Shown here: piece after piece, positions 33,799-44,410 of the stretch
How the letters are laid out: every line of letters starts with the position of its first letter
Position numbering within the stretch: the stretch's first letter is position 1
Assembly: GCA_025738555.1 (NCBI GenBank)
Contig: JAOVFP010000014.1
Location: 1,674,001-1,738,000, forward strand
Length of the DNA stretch: 64,000 nucleotides
DNA from: Cyathus striatus
Lineage: Eukaryota > Basidiomycota > Agaricomycetes > Agaricales > Nidulariaceae
Reading direction: 5' to 3'
The notes under the pieces: generated by a model
Databases searched by the model: none
What the model saw: only the letters and a program-made list of their open reading frames with translations
Told to the model about the DNA's origin: nothing
Translations under genes and position numbers: made by a program

Positions 33799-36700
33799 TC
33801 AGGTAAGTATGTAGAACACATCGCAGTTGAATAAATCACTATGGAGCATAATAAGCCTCGAGTCACTGGGAACCTTCAGAATTTTCCATTTCAGAATATC
33901 ATTCTCTAAGGAGAAAAGAGCACTGTAAGCATCCATAGTTTAACAGAATATGAATACAACATACCGTAATCTAAATGGTTTCCATGGTTCTTCATTGTTC
34001 AATAATTCCACGCTCTCAAGAGCAAATATATCACTTGTCATTAGTATTACCAGGTCATTGTGTTTCCCAGGCTGGAAACAAAGCTTTTCGGAAGAATTGT
34101 GACCTTCACAGTACAAGACAACGGTATAGGTGCAGGGTCTAATATTCGAGGAAGACTGAACTTCAAGTTGCTGTTTCTGCCCATTTATATGAAAATAAAT
34201 TATGAGCGGCTGTAAAGTGTTTGGCGAATAGTAACGTGGAAGAAGTGAGTCATTCCGAGCCTCTGGACTAACATAAGAAGAATAGCTTGTGAGTCTGACA
34301 TCTAAATGGCTGTCACTCGGACCAATAAAGGAAATGACGATACACAATTCTTTTGTATTGTCATGTGCCATTTCCATATCCTGGTTAGAAATATGAACAT
34401 GATTTGATTTCACAAATAAGAGGGTCCTGTCAGTGTTATTCCTGAAGTGCTGCAAATTGTTATTGGCAAGTCTCTGCACCCTGTGAAGCTGGCTATGCTG
34501 TTCGGAATTTCCAGGAGAAATATGATGCATAATCGATAACAATGAGCTCCTTTGCGACATACTATCATATATCTCTTTTAGTTCTGAATATTCAAATATT
34601 TTATTGCCAATCATGAGTGATGTTACTGAAGGCATCACAAAAATGACATTCAGTAAACCATTTCTAATCTCAGTAGGATAGTCATGAAGAGTCTTTACAT
34701 AGATGAATGTTACGCTGTCAAGAAGCGGTAGCATTGAAAATAGTAGACGAGTTGCTGAAATTCGATGGTTGAACACTTGGGTCAAGAATGAATGGGAACT
34801 TGTACCATGAGTAGCCTTTACAGAGGGTGCTAATTCAGGTGCCATTTCATTCCATATCTTATCTGGGCATAACCAAGACTGTGTCCAATGGCGAAGGGAT
34901 ACAACTGATGGTAAAGGTATGAAATGTGTGCATGACTCGTCCAAGCCCTTTCGCAGTCTTTCCTCTGCATCCCTTCTCTCTGCCTGGACATGCATACATA
35001 AATCTCGGGGCAGATATTGACAGGTACTAGCAGATAGAGCCTTGATGACGAGATCGTGTACTGTAGAAGACTTTTTTGAGTCACATAATCTGAGATTCCA
35101 GAGGCTCAGATCATTCATATCATTTAGAATGTCTTCAACTTTGCGTCTGGGTAATCTTACTAGTGACCTAGGATTTTCTTCATAATGCTGAACCAATAGT
35201 TTCCACACATCTTTCATGCTACCATGTAATCTCTTATCAAGACTGCTTGTCCACTTACTGCACAGTTCTACAGCAATATTGAGTCTTCAAAAGCTGGATG
35301 ATCTCATATCTCTCCATGCAGGAACTTTATCCAAATGGTCCACACCTTGAAGGATCCTGAATGATTTCTGTAGGAATAATAACTCCCACATATCTGTTTC
35401 CCATAGTGTCAATATTTCTATACAGATCATCTCCACCATCTGGTAGTTCACGATCTGGGTCATTTGCAAGTTTGGTCCTTTCTCCTCATTGGAGTAATGA
35501 TCAATTTTGGGGTATGCTTGCAACATATACTCCTTTACCCAATCATTCCGTATATTAATGAAGTTTTGACGTTTCTTATCAACTTCCCCCATTTCAAAAT
35601 ACAGATAATCGGTTCTTGCACTGGCATCCTCTCCTAGGTCTTCTGCCTGTCTCCCAGCACCAATTATATATTGTTGTTGCTTGATTCGCTGCTTGAACAA
35701 GGCTTGTGAGAAATATTCTTTCATACTGTTAGTATCTACAGTCTTCAGTGTCCACTGGTTTTCTATGATACAGTTCTGGATCTGTTCACCTAACCGGTAA
35801 TGGATTTGATTCATAATTGATTCATAATGCATTTTAAGTTTCATCCTAACATCTGGAGTCATGACAGGATCGCTGTCTGGGTTCCAAATTTTCCGACCAA
35901 TTCTTGTTTCGAATATTTGGTGCTGATGATTCATAAGAGGAATGTCATTGATGGCAAAATAGAAATGCTCGGTGTAATTTCGATCTTGTTCGTAAATTCT
36001 AGTTGTGCACTCCTTATGGTAGAACATAGTAATATATAGAACTCTTAGCCCAGATTGATCTTTCTGTGCTACATCATTAGCAATTCTTAAAATCCATTTT
36101 CTTGAAACTCACAGGTGTTTCTCTTGTGAGTGTGTAGTACAGAGTGACATCAGAATTGTCGAAGTGTTCAATAAGCCCTGCAAAGGATGTGATCGATTTG
36201 ATAAATTCAGGTGCTTGAGCTAGTGGTAAAAACCCATGTTGATCAACATGCTCAGCAGAATAAATGCACATTGGAGGTGGGGCTTGACTTTTAAGAGTCA
36301 ATATAAATTGAAGTGGAGGTGGAATATCAAGAGAAGGGTTGCATCCCCATATCAAGATACGAATGATTGACAGGCAAGCTTCCAAACTGAGCCAACTGAG
36401 TGGCCCTGAAGCTGACAGTGAGCTTTGTACAATGCTGAAACAGCCCACATATCCGACTATGGTTGAAGCAATGCCAACAGTCAGCAGCACATAAACCCAT
36501 GTGTACACCAGATTACGAGGTTGATTCTTGGTTCTTGATTCTTCTCTGGAAGCCGTTTTAGGTCTATTATTTAACCAGACCTGCACAATCGCTATAATTC
36601 GATCCTGAATCACCAGCTGTGTCATTGTAGCTGTTAATAAACCACCGATGGCATGAATTATGGGGAATATCCATTGTACTGTCTTTGTTAGTTTTACACT

Positions 36701-37246
36701 GCTTTCCGTATTAAGGAAAATATAAGGAACAATACTTATGCAGCAGAAGAAACTTGTAAATAAAAACAGCTTGAGGTTCCATTTCCACATATCCTTATTA
36801 AGTGATATTTCAATTTTCCCTGATTGTTCTAAGTGAAGTTCCTTCAGTAGCTCCTCCAGCTGGGCTTCAACAAGATATTTCTTGTTCGTGTTCATCATGA
36901 TTAGAGACAAGGTAGAACCTGTCAGAGGGCGGAATCCAATATCTGCAAGACTCTTCGCCCCGGAGAATTTAAGCCTGGGAATAGAGATATTGATACCTGC
37001 GACTGTGAATTTAAGGCATGCTCTGGAGGAAATATCGATGCCAGCAACTGCCGCTTTGAATCCTGCCCGAGCCGTTCCTAAGGATCCAAAGATTGACAAG
37101 GGAGCCGCAGCAGCATATAAGTATCCATTCTCCAATGCGCTACTGACGTGCTCTTCGCACTGCTCGGTACCAAGCAATGGAAGGAGGGCCGAGATGTCCT
37201 GGATTCCATTGGTAAGGGTATTTCCTATGCCCCCGCCTACAGACAT
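33799..37246 (-). pseudogene. Large multipass membrane protein, 1118 codons, with one in-frame TGA
   Basis: Three exons: 37246-36113, 36063-33965, 33922-33799. The frame is conserved throughout (1119 codons with the stop) except for a TGA at 35289-35287, codon 637. The sequence on both sides reads on in the same frame (RDMRSSSF, stop, RLNIAVELC), and a CGA (Arg) to TGA change would explain it. The N-terminus MSVGGGIGNT followed by NGIQDISALLPLLGTEQCE is, from memory, typical of an uncharacterised protein family in mushrooms. Four hydrophobic segments lie at about 158-180, 193-215, 247-272 and 283-300. The remaining 800 residues are mostly soluble, with a charged middle part and a beta-rich C-terminal part. 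Role unknown. I found no phase-correct intron that would remove the stop, so either a recent pseudogene, an allele defect or a base-call error. Confidence 0.65.
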
Positions 37247-38118
37247 AACAGTTGTAAATGTTTGCGGCTATAAAAAATGACTTCACTATGTTGAAAGTTT
37301 CAGCATGGAACAAAAGCAAAAGTCAAATACCGAATCTGGGAAGAAATTTTTGTTAAACTCACGTGTCCAAGACAGGCAGATGAACAGGGAATTGTGTCAA
37401 GAATTGAATTTCAACCTCTTTTATCACTTTCATACACAGTTGAGTTTAAAATAGCTCATGACTGTTCCGATCAGTTACCCACGAAGTTGGTACCTGCTGC
37501 CGACATGACCTCTGTTAGTTTTCAGGTCCTGCAGTACCATCATTTTTGCCACAGACTGAATGTTTGAAATACTGGAGGGCTCAGATTAAAGTTGTCTTTT
37601 TGTACAAATTCACTGCTTCTATCGCCCTGTATAAAATCTGACGTACACATAATAGATACTCCTCAGTACTGGCCTGGGCTAGGGAAACCACTTCTCGTTG
37701 ACAGTAGTGATTAAAAATGTGCATTGATCATTGATGACAAGTGGGGGAATCGGAACCGGAACTGAGTCGTACAGAACTATCTATCAAGTTGATCAATACC
37801 CACCTCAGACAGGACTGAATCGGATCGCGTTGCACATGGTATGCATTTGGAATATAGTTCTCACCCCAATGCGCAAAATAACCTTTTTTAGAAGATGTTA
37901 ACATCGGGGTGTACCATATGTACCGTGATCTGATTAACGGTGACCAGAACACATCGCGTGCACCGTGCATCATACATCAGTGCTTCAGCTCTGATGAATT
38001 AGAACAATGACATCACTGGGTATTTCATGGATATAGTGAACGGCATCGGCAAGGTGGTCGAAGGCAGCTGTTACAAGGAACACAGTGCTGGTCTACCTGC
38101 CTTCACCACCCCACCCTA

Positions 38119-38803
38119 GGGACTAACATGGGTGAAGCGATTTCCAGGTAAAATCTCACAGGTGCCCACCCATACAGTTCGGGTGCCACCTGGGTGATTT
38201 GCGGATGGCACCCGTGGGTGCAGCATCATTTACGGGTTATAGCAGCATTTCACAAATAAAGCACTCCTGTGTGAAGTAGTAGTCAGAACATGTAGAAATA
38301 TTATCAGCATCTGTATAAATGCTATATAGGTGTGAATATGTTATTAGTTCTCCAAAAATGCAGGAACAATACCTGATTTTGTCAAAAATATGTGAATCAA
38401 TGTCAATTTCAGCTGTCCCGAGACCCTTAGAACACATCTTGGCAACGCTTTAGCACTCCAAAAGATGCCCGCGGTGTGTGTATTCTCAAAAAATGTTCTA
38501 ATTACTGGTTTAATGCATATTATATAACCCATGTATGACAATTATTGGTAGTAAGGATACTATGAGTTTTCAGGAGGAATTATGGAGTGCTCACTGTGTT
38601 GGCAGTGCACTTTAAGATTAGATTTAATTAAACAATTAGAATGATTTATTATTCAGACTATTGTTTATAATGAAATAACACTACTATAACTAATTAGGTG
38701 CAGGTACCCGCAGGTTTACCCATATGGGTGCACCAGTACCCGAATTATTCGCCACCCGCAGGTAAAGACCTGTGTGAGGCCCAGGCCCACCCATGTTAGA
38801 CCC
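38119..38803. mobile_element. 685 bp TA-flanked MITE in duplication copy 1
   Basis: The ends are short inverted repeats, GGGACTAACATGGGTG left and its reverse complement with one change right, with TA on both sides (38117-38118, 38804-38805). The interior has GGGTGC/CACCCG-rich subterminal repeats. Copy 2 of the duplication reads straight through the corresponding CCCACCCTACATG site at about 43257, which is the empty site. Confidence 0.7.
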
Positions 38804-39357
38804 TACCCCACCCTACATGCTTCAAGTTCGAACAGCCCAAGTCATGACAATAGCCATCAAGGTGGTCAAAGCAATGGTAGTGGAGTGGGTAGGGCAGAAA
38901 AAAAGGGAGAAGAGTGTTGGCGCTCGTAAGCTGGAGGTGGGTGACGAGATACACAGGTAGATCTGCTGGGGATGATCTGCACCAGCTTTCCCAGCCGTCA
39001 TCTGGATACGCTCCTTCTCTCCAACAGCTGCCAGGCCAGCTCCGGTTTAGGCTGTGACAGAAACGACGCCAGAATGAGTACCGCAGGAACAACAATGCGA
39101 GAACCCAGACCAAGCCCCAAAGATGAAGGAAGGCCGTGGACGTTCGGTAGAGAATGTAGCTTCCTCTGTAGGTGCTGGTATTGCAGATACCCATCAAAAC
39201 ATTCTTCATTGCTTTCTCCTTTTCATTGTTCCTCCACTGTCTCCCGTGGTCATAAACCTCCATTCCTGATATCCCACACCATCCCCGTCTCTGAAACTGG
39301 TCAAAAGTCGATTTTGCCTTATCCTCCCCCATAGACGGTGCATATAATGCTTCGACA

Positions 39358-40269
39358 TATGAAGTTCCAAGTGTTGAAAAAGTCACCGCTGCCGTAATTC
39401 GGTTGTGCCGTGGCCGTATCCACACTGCATAGTCAGAATTGCTGTTTTTTCTTGCTTATGTTGTATAAAATGTGTACTATATTATATTCTATACATTTTG
39501 GTGCTTTTATGCGAGATATATTCTATGTTTTTGCTATATTTTATCATTTGAAGAATTTTTCCCATGCTCCCCCACACACTGTTCAACATTCCAAAAAGGT
39601 ACTGAATCTACTGAATAAATGTTGATTCAAATGTTTTTAAGCTATAGTTAGAGTAGTTTATGTTAGGTCTCCTTTGTAATATCCAGCTCCTCCACTCATC
39701 ACTACTCACCATCGAGCTCAACACAATTTCTTCATTATGTGTTATCTAGATAATCTTGCATGCTACATATTCTCATGACGATTTTGGGTTGTAGGACAGA
39801 ACTAATAGTGTACAAGTAAAGCTGTGATTAAGTAAGAGATAAAAGTTATATCACAAATTCAATGTAATGAATTGAATGATATATGAACTTATTTAATTTT
39901 CAATATGGCAAATATGACCCCCACGTGCCCAGTGTACTTTGTATTATTATGTATTTCAAGATAGAGTGCATTTTATCACGAAGAGATGCAATATTTTTGA
40001 ATCAACATTTATTTGGTAGATTCAGTGTGTTCTCAGAAAGCTGAACAGTGCGTGGGTGAGCGTGGGAAAAATTCTTCAAATGATAAAATATAGCAAAAAC
40101 ATAGAATATATCTCGCATAAAAGCACCAAAATGTATAGAATATAATATAGTACACATTTTATACAACATAAGCAGGAAAAAACAGCAATTCTGACTGTGC
40201 AGTGTGGATACAGCCACGGCACAACTGAATTATGGCAGCAGCAACTTTTTCAACACTTGGAACTTCATA
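39358..40269. mobile_element. 912 bp foldback-type element with 268 bp inverted arms
   Basis: The arms 39358-39625 and 40002-40269 are near-identical inverted copies: the same 71-codon frame translates from both, differing at a few residues near its end. The spacer is 376 bp. The tips read TATGAAGTTCCAAGTGTTGA. The flanks TTCGACA and TTGACA look like an imperfect target duplication. Copy 2 of the duplication lacks the element at about 43815. No transposase. Confidence 0.7.
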
Positions 40270-40845
40270 TTGACAGTGGTTCCTGTGATCCCCATACCAA
40301 ATGATGCCTATGAGCCGAACGAGTGTGCCAAATGGTGTGCCTAGTGCAGGCTCTGACCGAGTGATGGCAGACTTCCTCGTGTTTGCATCTGTGGCCTCCT
40401 CAAGGCTAGGAATCTGGAAGGAAGAGGAAACCACACTGACTTTGGATAGGTTTGGTTCTACGCAGTAGGCTGTAATCATATCTGGTAGTAAGTGATAAGA
40501 CAACAAAGGAGGGAAACGAGAATGTACCATAATGTATTTCTTGAGGCCAGAAAGGCAGATAGGACTCTCAACCTAAACATTTTTCTGAAGGAGCCCAGAT
40601 AGTCGCATGACCCACATCTGTTTTTACACACTGAGCAATAGGACAACAAAATGGGCGAACAAAACCGTACCTTAACACTGTGCCGAGGGTAGGAGGATAG
40701 TTATCATAGATAGAGATGGCATCCTGGGCCAGGTCAGGTTGCTTCAAAGTAATACACAGTGATTGTATGCGCCTGTAGGCCATAGTGAGTGGTAGGATGA
40801 CAAAGTATGGACATGACAGCGTACCCTAGCATTATCCTCGACGAC

Positions 40846-42371
40846 ACTGGAAGAAGCTACACGTACACAATTCTCCACTTCACTTACTCTTTCACACATA
40901 TCCTATCAATCCGAGGGAGATGGAGAAAGTCTTGCCAACACGACATTCCCCAGGTTGGACTCCCCCTTTTTCGACTTGCATAGTGGTGGACAAGGAGACG
41001 GCAGCAGCACTAGATGGGGTGGACACAGCAGATACCATAATCTACACAGACAGATCAGGATATAAGGGACAAATTGGGTTGTCCACAGTCCTCTATCGAG
41101 GAGGACAGGAAATTGCACGCCTCAGATATCTTCTCGGTTCAGACTCACACCATGTCATTTTCAGCGCAGAATGTACCAGCCTCCTCCTGGGAGCTCACCT
41201 ACTCAGCAAACAAGAAGGATTCACATCAGTCACATTCACAATCGATAACCAGGCATCAATCTTGGCGGCAGGGAGCCACTATCCTCGACCAGGTCACTAT
41301 ATCAGCGACGAATTTCTAACAGCACTGGCAGAAGTGATTGACACTGAGGTAGAGGTCACTCTACGATGGGTCCCGGGTCATTGGGATATCGAAGGCAACG
41401 AGGTGGCAGACCAGGAAGTGAAACGGGCGATTACACAGGGATCTCACCCACACAAGGAGCTACCACACCTACTTCGACACACCCTCCCCATCTCCAAGTC
41501 AGCAATCAACTCAATCCACAAGAAAAAGATCAAAGCAGCGGCAGAGAGACACTGGCGGTCTTCACCATGTCACTCACAAGTCAGCCATAACATTCCAGCT
41601 AAGTCATCTGCCTTTAATTCAACGCTGCTACTGCACCTTCCATGCAAATTGACAAGCCTCATCACACAGTTGGTCACAGGGCACATTGCCCTCAACAAAT
41701 ACCTCCATCGCATAGGCAAGGTACCCTCTCCCATGTGTGGAAAATGCTCTACAAACTCTCCGGAGACTGTAGATCACTTCCTCCTACGGTGTCCAACATA
41801 CGCGAATCGAAGAGCCCCTCTTTTCGCGCAATGCGCTAACCGACACAGGAGCATCTCCTTGTGCCATATCCTCGCAGATCCTGAGAACCTATCGGCACTT
41901 GCTAGTTACATCAATGCAACAGGTCACCTCAAACAGACACTTGGGACTATACCACTATGGAGCCCGACAACAGGAGGTGAAGAATAGAAGTAGAAGAAGG
42001 GACGAGGCAGGGAGATTTCATTCTCATTTCAATATTTCACAATAGCTTTCACATCGTACAAGGCGCTCAGTCACATGCAGCTCAACAACCGCTTCACCAC
42101 TTTGGCATTCAGCCACTTACACCGAAAATATGGTGCACACTCACTCACAGTGACACCTCCAGCCCCACACCTCCTGGTGTCCTTCCTTCAGCAGGGCATC
42201 CCGAGTTACATATTATACTGCCGCTCTTATGCTTGTTACAAGCTCTCATCTCCTCTTACATCACTTATTATATTACCTTAACATACGGTAGATGCTACAT
42301 TGTCACGACATATGGCCTTCCATAACCAACATAAAATACAGGATTTTTTTTTTTTAAAAAAAAAAAAAAAA
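40846..42371 (+). mobile_element. 5'-truncated LINE (non-LTR retrotransposon) copy
   Basis: Insertion bounded by a 12 bp direct repeat ATCCTCGACGAC (40834-40845 and 42372-42383) and ending in a T-run/A-run tail at 42343-42371. That is the signature of target-primed reverse transcription. Only the 3' part of the element is present: the RNase H domain and C-terminus of ORF2 plus about 380 bp of 3' UTR. The endonuclease and reverse transcriptase are missing, so this copy cannot move by itself. Confidence 0.85.
40920..41987 (+). CDS. RNase H domain and C-terminus of a LINE ORF2 (fragment)
   Basis: 355 codons, intact, ending at 41987. Type I RNase H is evident from four acidic active-site residues in order: Asp44 (IIYTDRSGYKG), Glu84 (FSAECTSLL), Asp109 (FTIDNQAS) and Asp164 within RWVPGHWDIEGNEVADQEVK, with the active-site His154. 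Its role in the element is removal of RNA from the cDNA hybrid. A C-terminal Cys/His cluster (CGKCSTNSPETVDHFLLRCP) is the usual zinc-knuckle-like end of LINE ORF2. The apparent start is only the first methionine after the 5' truncation point. Intact coding suggests a fairly recent insertion. Confidence 0.85.
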   Translation: MEKVLPTRHSPGWTPPFSTCIVVDKETAAALDGVDTADTIIYTDRSGYKGQIGLSTVLYRGGQEIARLRYLLGSDSHHVIFSAECTSLLLGAHLLSKQEGFTSVTFTIDNQASILAAGSHYPRPGHYISDEFLTALAEVIDTEVEVTLRWVPGHWDIEGNEVADQEVKRAITQGSHPHKELPHLLRHTLPISKSAINSIHKKKIKAAAERHWRSSPCHSQVSHNIPAKSSAFNSTLLLHLPCKLTSLITQLVTGHIALNKYLHRIGKVPSPMCGKCSTNSPETVDHFLLRCPTYANRRAPLFAQCANRHRSISLCHILADPENLSALASYINATGHLKQTLGTIPLWSPTTGGEE

Positions 42372-42544
42372 ATCCTCGACGACGATAAGAAGATAGTGAA
42401 AGATATCTCGGCCAGGATATCTTATAAGTAGCACGTGGCAATCATATCTACACGTAGACTGTATGGTGAGAGAACGATAAAAAAGCATAAGATTGGACCC
42501 GTTGGTAAGTATAATAGCTGTGAGAGCAAAGCGCCTTTCAGGAT

Positions 42545-44410
42545 GCTTCGGTTGTTGGTAATGCCGTCGACATGAACTCTGTCAGGTTTCAGATCCCACA
42601 ATATCACTCTTTTTGCCGCAGAGTGAATGTTATGAAACACGGAGGGCTCAGATAGAGTTGTGTTTTTGTACATGTAATTCATTCCTTCTATCGCCCCGTA
42701 CAAACCCTGTCGTACACAGGTGCTCTTCAATACTTGGCCTGGGCTAGGGAAGCCACTTCTCGTCGACAGTAGTGGTTAATATTGATTGGCAATGTGCGTT
42801 GATGATGAGCGGGGGAATCGGAATGTGCCGAACGGAACTAAAGTCAATTACTGTCTAAATATCCAACTTATCAAGTTCGACTCATGCATGATGCATCAGC
42901 TCCGACGAACATCGGAAACTGAACGGCAAGGTCAAGGCAAGGTGGCCAAAAAGCTACGGCACTACTACAAGACACCGGAAGCTCTGTGGGGGAGGCAGGT
43001 ATCGCAGCAAGTCTTCTCTCCACCTTCCTGATCCTCCCCCGCGGAGTTCTCTTCCACCTACGCCTCTTTTGTCCCAAGCCCCAGCCCGCAGGCTCCAAAA
43101 GTACTTGTAAAAAACGCGATCCCAGTGCGGGCGGATGCCAAGTCGGATAGATATGGTTTCTGGATGTACGGTACACCAGGAGATCTGCCGGGGAAAGCTC
43201 GCCTGCGAGCTCTAGTAACGTCATCTGTCTTCTCTCAGCTACTTGCATTCACTATCCCACCCTACATGCTTAAAGTTGCAACAGCCGGAGTCAAACCAAG
43301 CCTAGCCCAGTCGGTCAAGGCGGTCAAAGTGACGGCAGTGGAGTGCAGTAGAAACAAGAGGAAAGGCTTGGCACTCGCAAGTTGGAGGCTGGTAATTTAA
43401 ATAAGACACAAAGGGAGATCTGCTAGGAGTAATCCGCTGGCAGGTTTTGCATGATCAGTTTTCCCCCTTTATTGTTGCCCTCTCGTTCGAACCACCGTCT
43501 GAATACGCTGCCATCTCCGTTAGGGTTTAGGCTGTGAGTGCGACCAAACCCCAAAGATGAAGGGGAGGGGCCGTGGACGTCCTGTGGAGAAGGTAGCCTC
43601 CAGATAGCAGCGTACATATCTGCAGCCATCACCGCCTTCTTCATCGGTTTCTCCTCTTCGTCGTTCCTCCACTGTCTCCCGTGGCCATACACCCTCGATC
43701 CTGATCTCCCGCCGTTCTCGTCAACTGGTCAATAAGTAACCACTGCTCGGAACCTAATTTCACCTCGTCCTACCCCACAGACGCCGCATATAACGTTTGG
43801 ACAGTCGTTCCTGTGACCCCCGTCTTGGGCGGTGCCTACAATCCGAACGAGTGTGCCAAATGGTGTGCCTAGCGCAGGCGCTGACCGAGTAACACCAGAC
43901 TTCCTCTTGTTGTATCTGCGTCGTCCTCGAGGCTTTAAAGGCAGAGGAAACTACGCTGACTTTGGCTAGATATGTTTCTGCGCAGTAGGCTGTAATTATA
44001 TCTGTACGTAGGGTGTGCAGTGAGCGATAAAACGATACGGAGGGAGATGCGAATGTACCATAATGTCTTGAGGCTAAGAAGGCAGATAGGACCCTCGACC
44101 TAAGTATGTTTCTGAAGGTGCCCCAGGCAGTCGTATCTGCTTCTTACATTGAGCGATAGGACAATTTGATGGGATCATCAAAAACGTACCTTAACGCTCC
44201 CCGAGGATGAGATACAGCATCATACATATGCTAGGCAAGGTTTACTTCAAAGTGATGCAATGTGATTGTGTGCGCCTGTGGACCACAATGAACAATTTAA
44301 ACAAAGTATGGAACGTAAGATTATACCCCAAAGCTATCCTCGAGGATAGGAAGATAGTGAGCGACAACTAGGCCAGGGTATCATCTGAACGCCCCGTGGT
44401 AGTCGTATCT
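42545..44410 (-). pseudogene. Tandem duplication copy 2: decayed minus-strand gene, no insertions
   Basis: Second copy of the 37490-42425 duplication, about 1.9 kb and free of mobile elements, so it shows the empty sites. The best preserved minus-strand piece (42545-42730) reads YGAIEGMNYMYKNTTLSE and then HSAAKRVILWDLKPDRVHVD. The DLKPDRVHVD part looks like a protein-kinase catalytic loop (HRDLKPxN) with changed first residue and Asn. Elsewhere frames are broken. A kinase-related origin is only a suggestion. Confidence 0.5.

Larger units (their letters stand above)
37490..42425 (-). pseudogene. Tandem duplication copy 1: decayed minus-strand gene with three insertions
   Basis: Direct duplicate of 42545-44410. 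Matching blocks include GGCCTGGGCTAGGGAA (about 37673 and 42737), CCCACCCTACATGCTT (about 38806 and 43257) and GAACGAGTGTGCCAAATGGT (about 40317 and 43847). The flank ATCCTCGACGAC at 40834 matches 44337. Open minus-strand pieces remain, for example MAYRRIQSLCITLKQPDLAQ (from 40783) and VEPNLSKVSVVSSSFQIPSL (near 40440), but stops and frameshifts separate them. Three mobile elements interrupt it: 38119-38803, 39358-40269 and 40846-42371. Ancestral product unknown. Confidence 0.55.

Noticed and set aside
38796..39425. 209-codon minus-strand frame
   Set aside because: It crosses the edges of two mobile elements, and the matching copy at 43423-43692 has a different open extent. It is a remnant, not a present gene.
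39410..40217. Two near-identical 71-codon proteins on opposite strands
   Set aside because: They are the two arms of a foldback element; no independent coding evidence.
42422..42730. Kinase-like DLKPD motif as a working kinase
   Set aside because: No Gly loop, Lys or DFG in frame, and the duplicate copy has stops. Kept only as a pseudogene hint.
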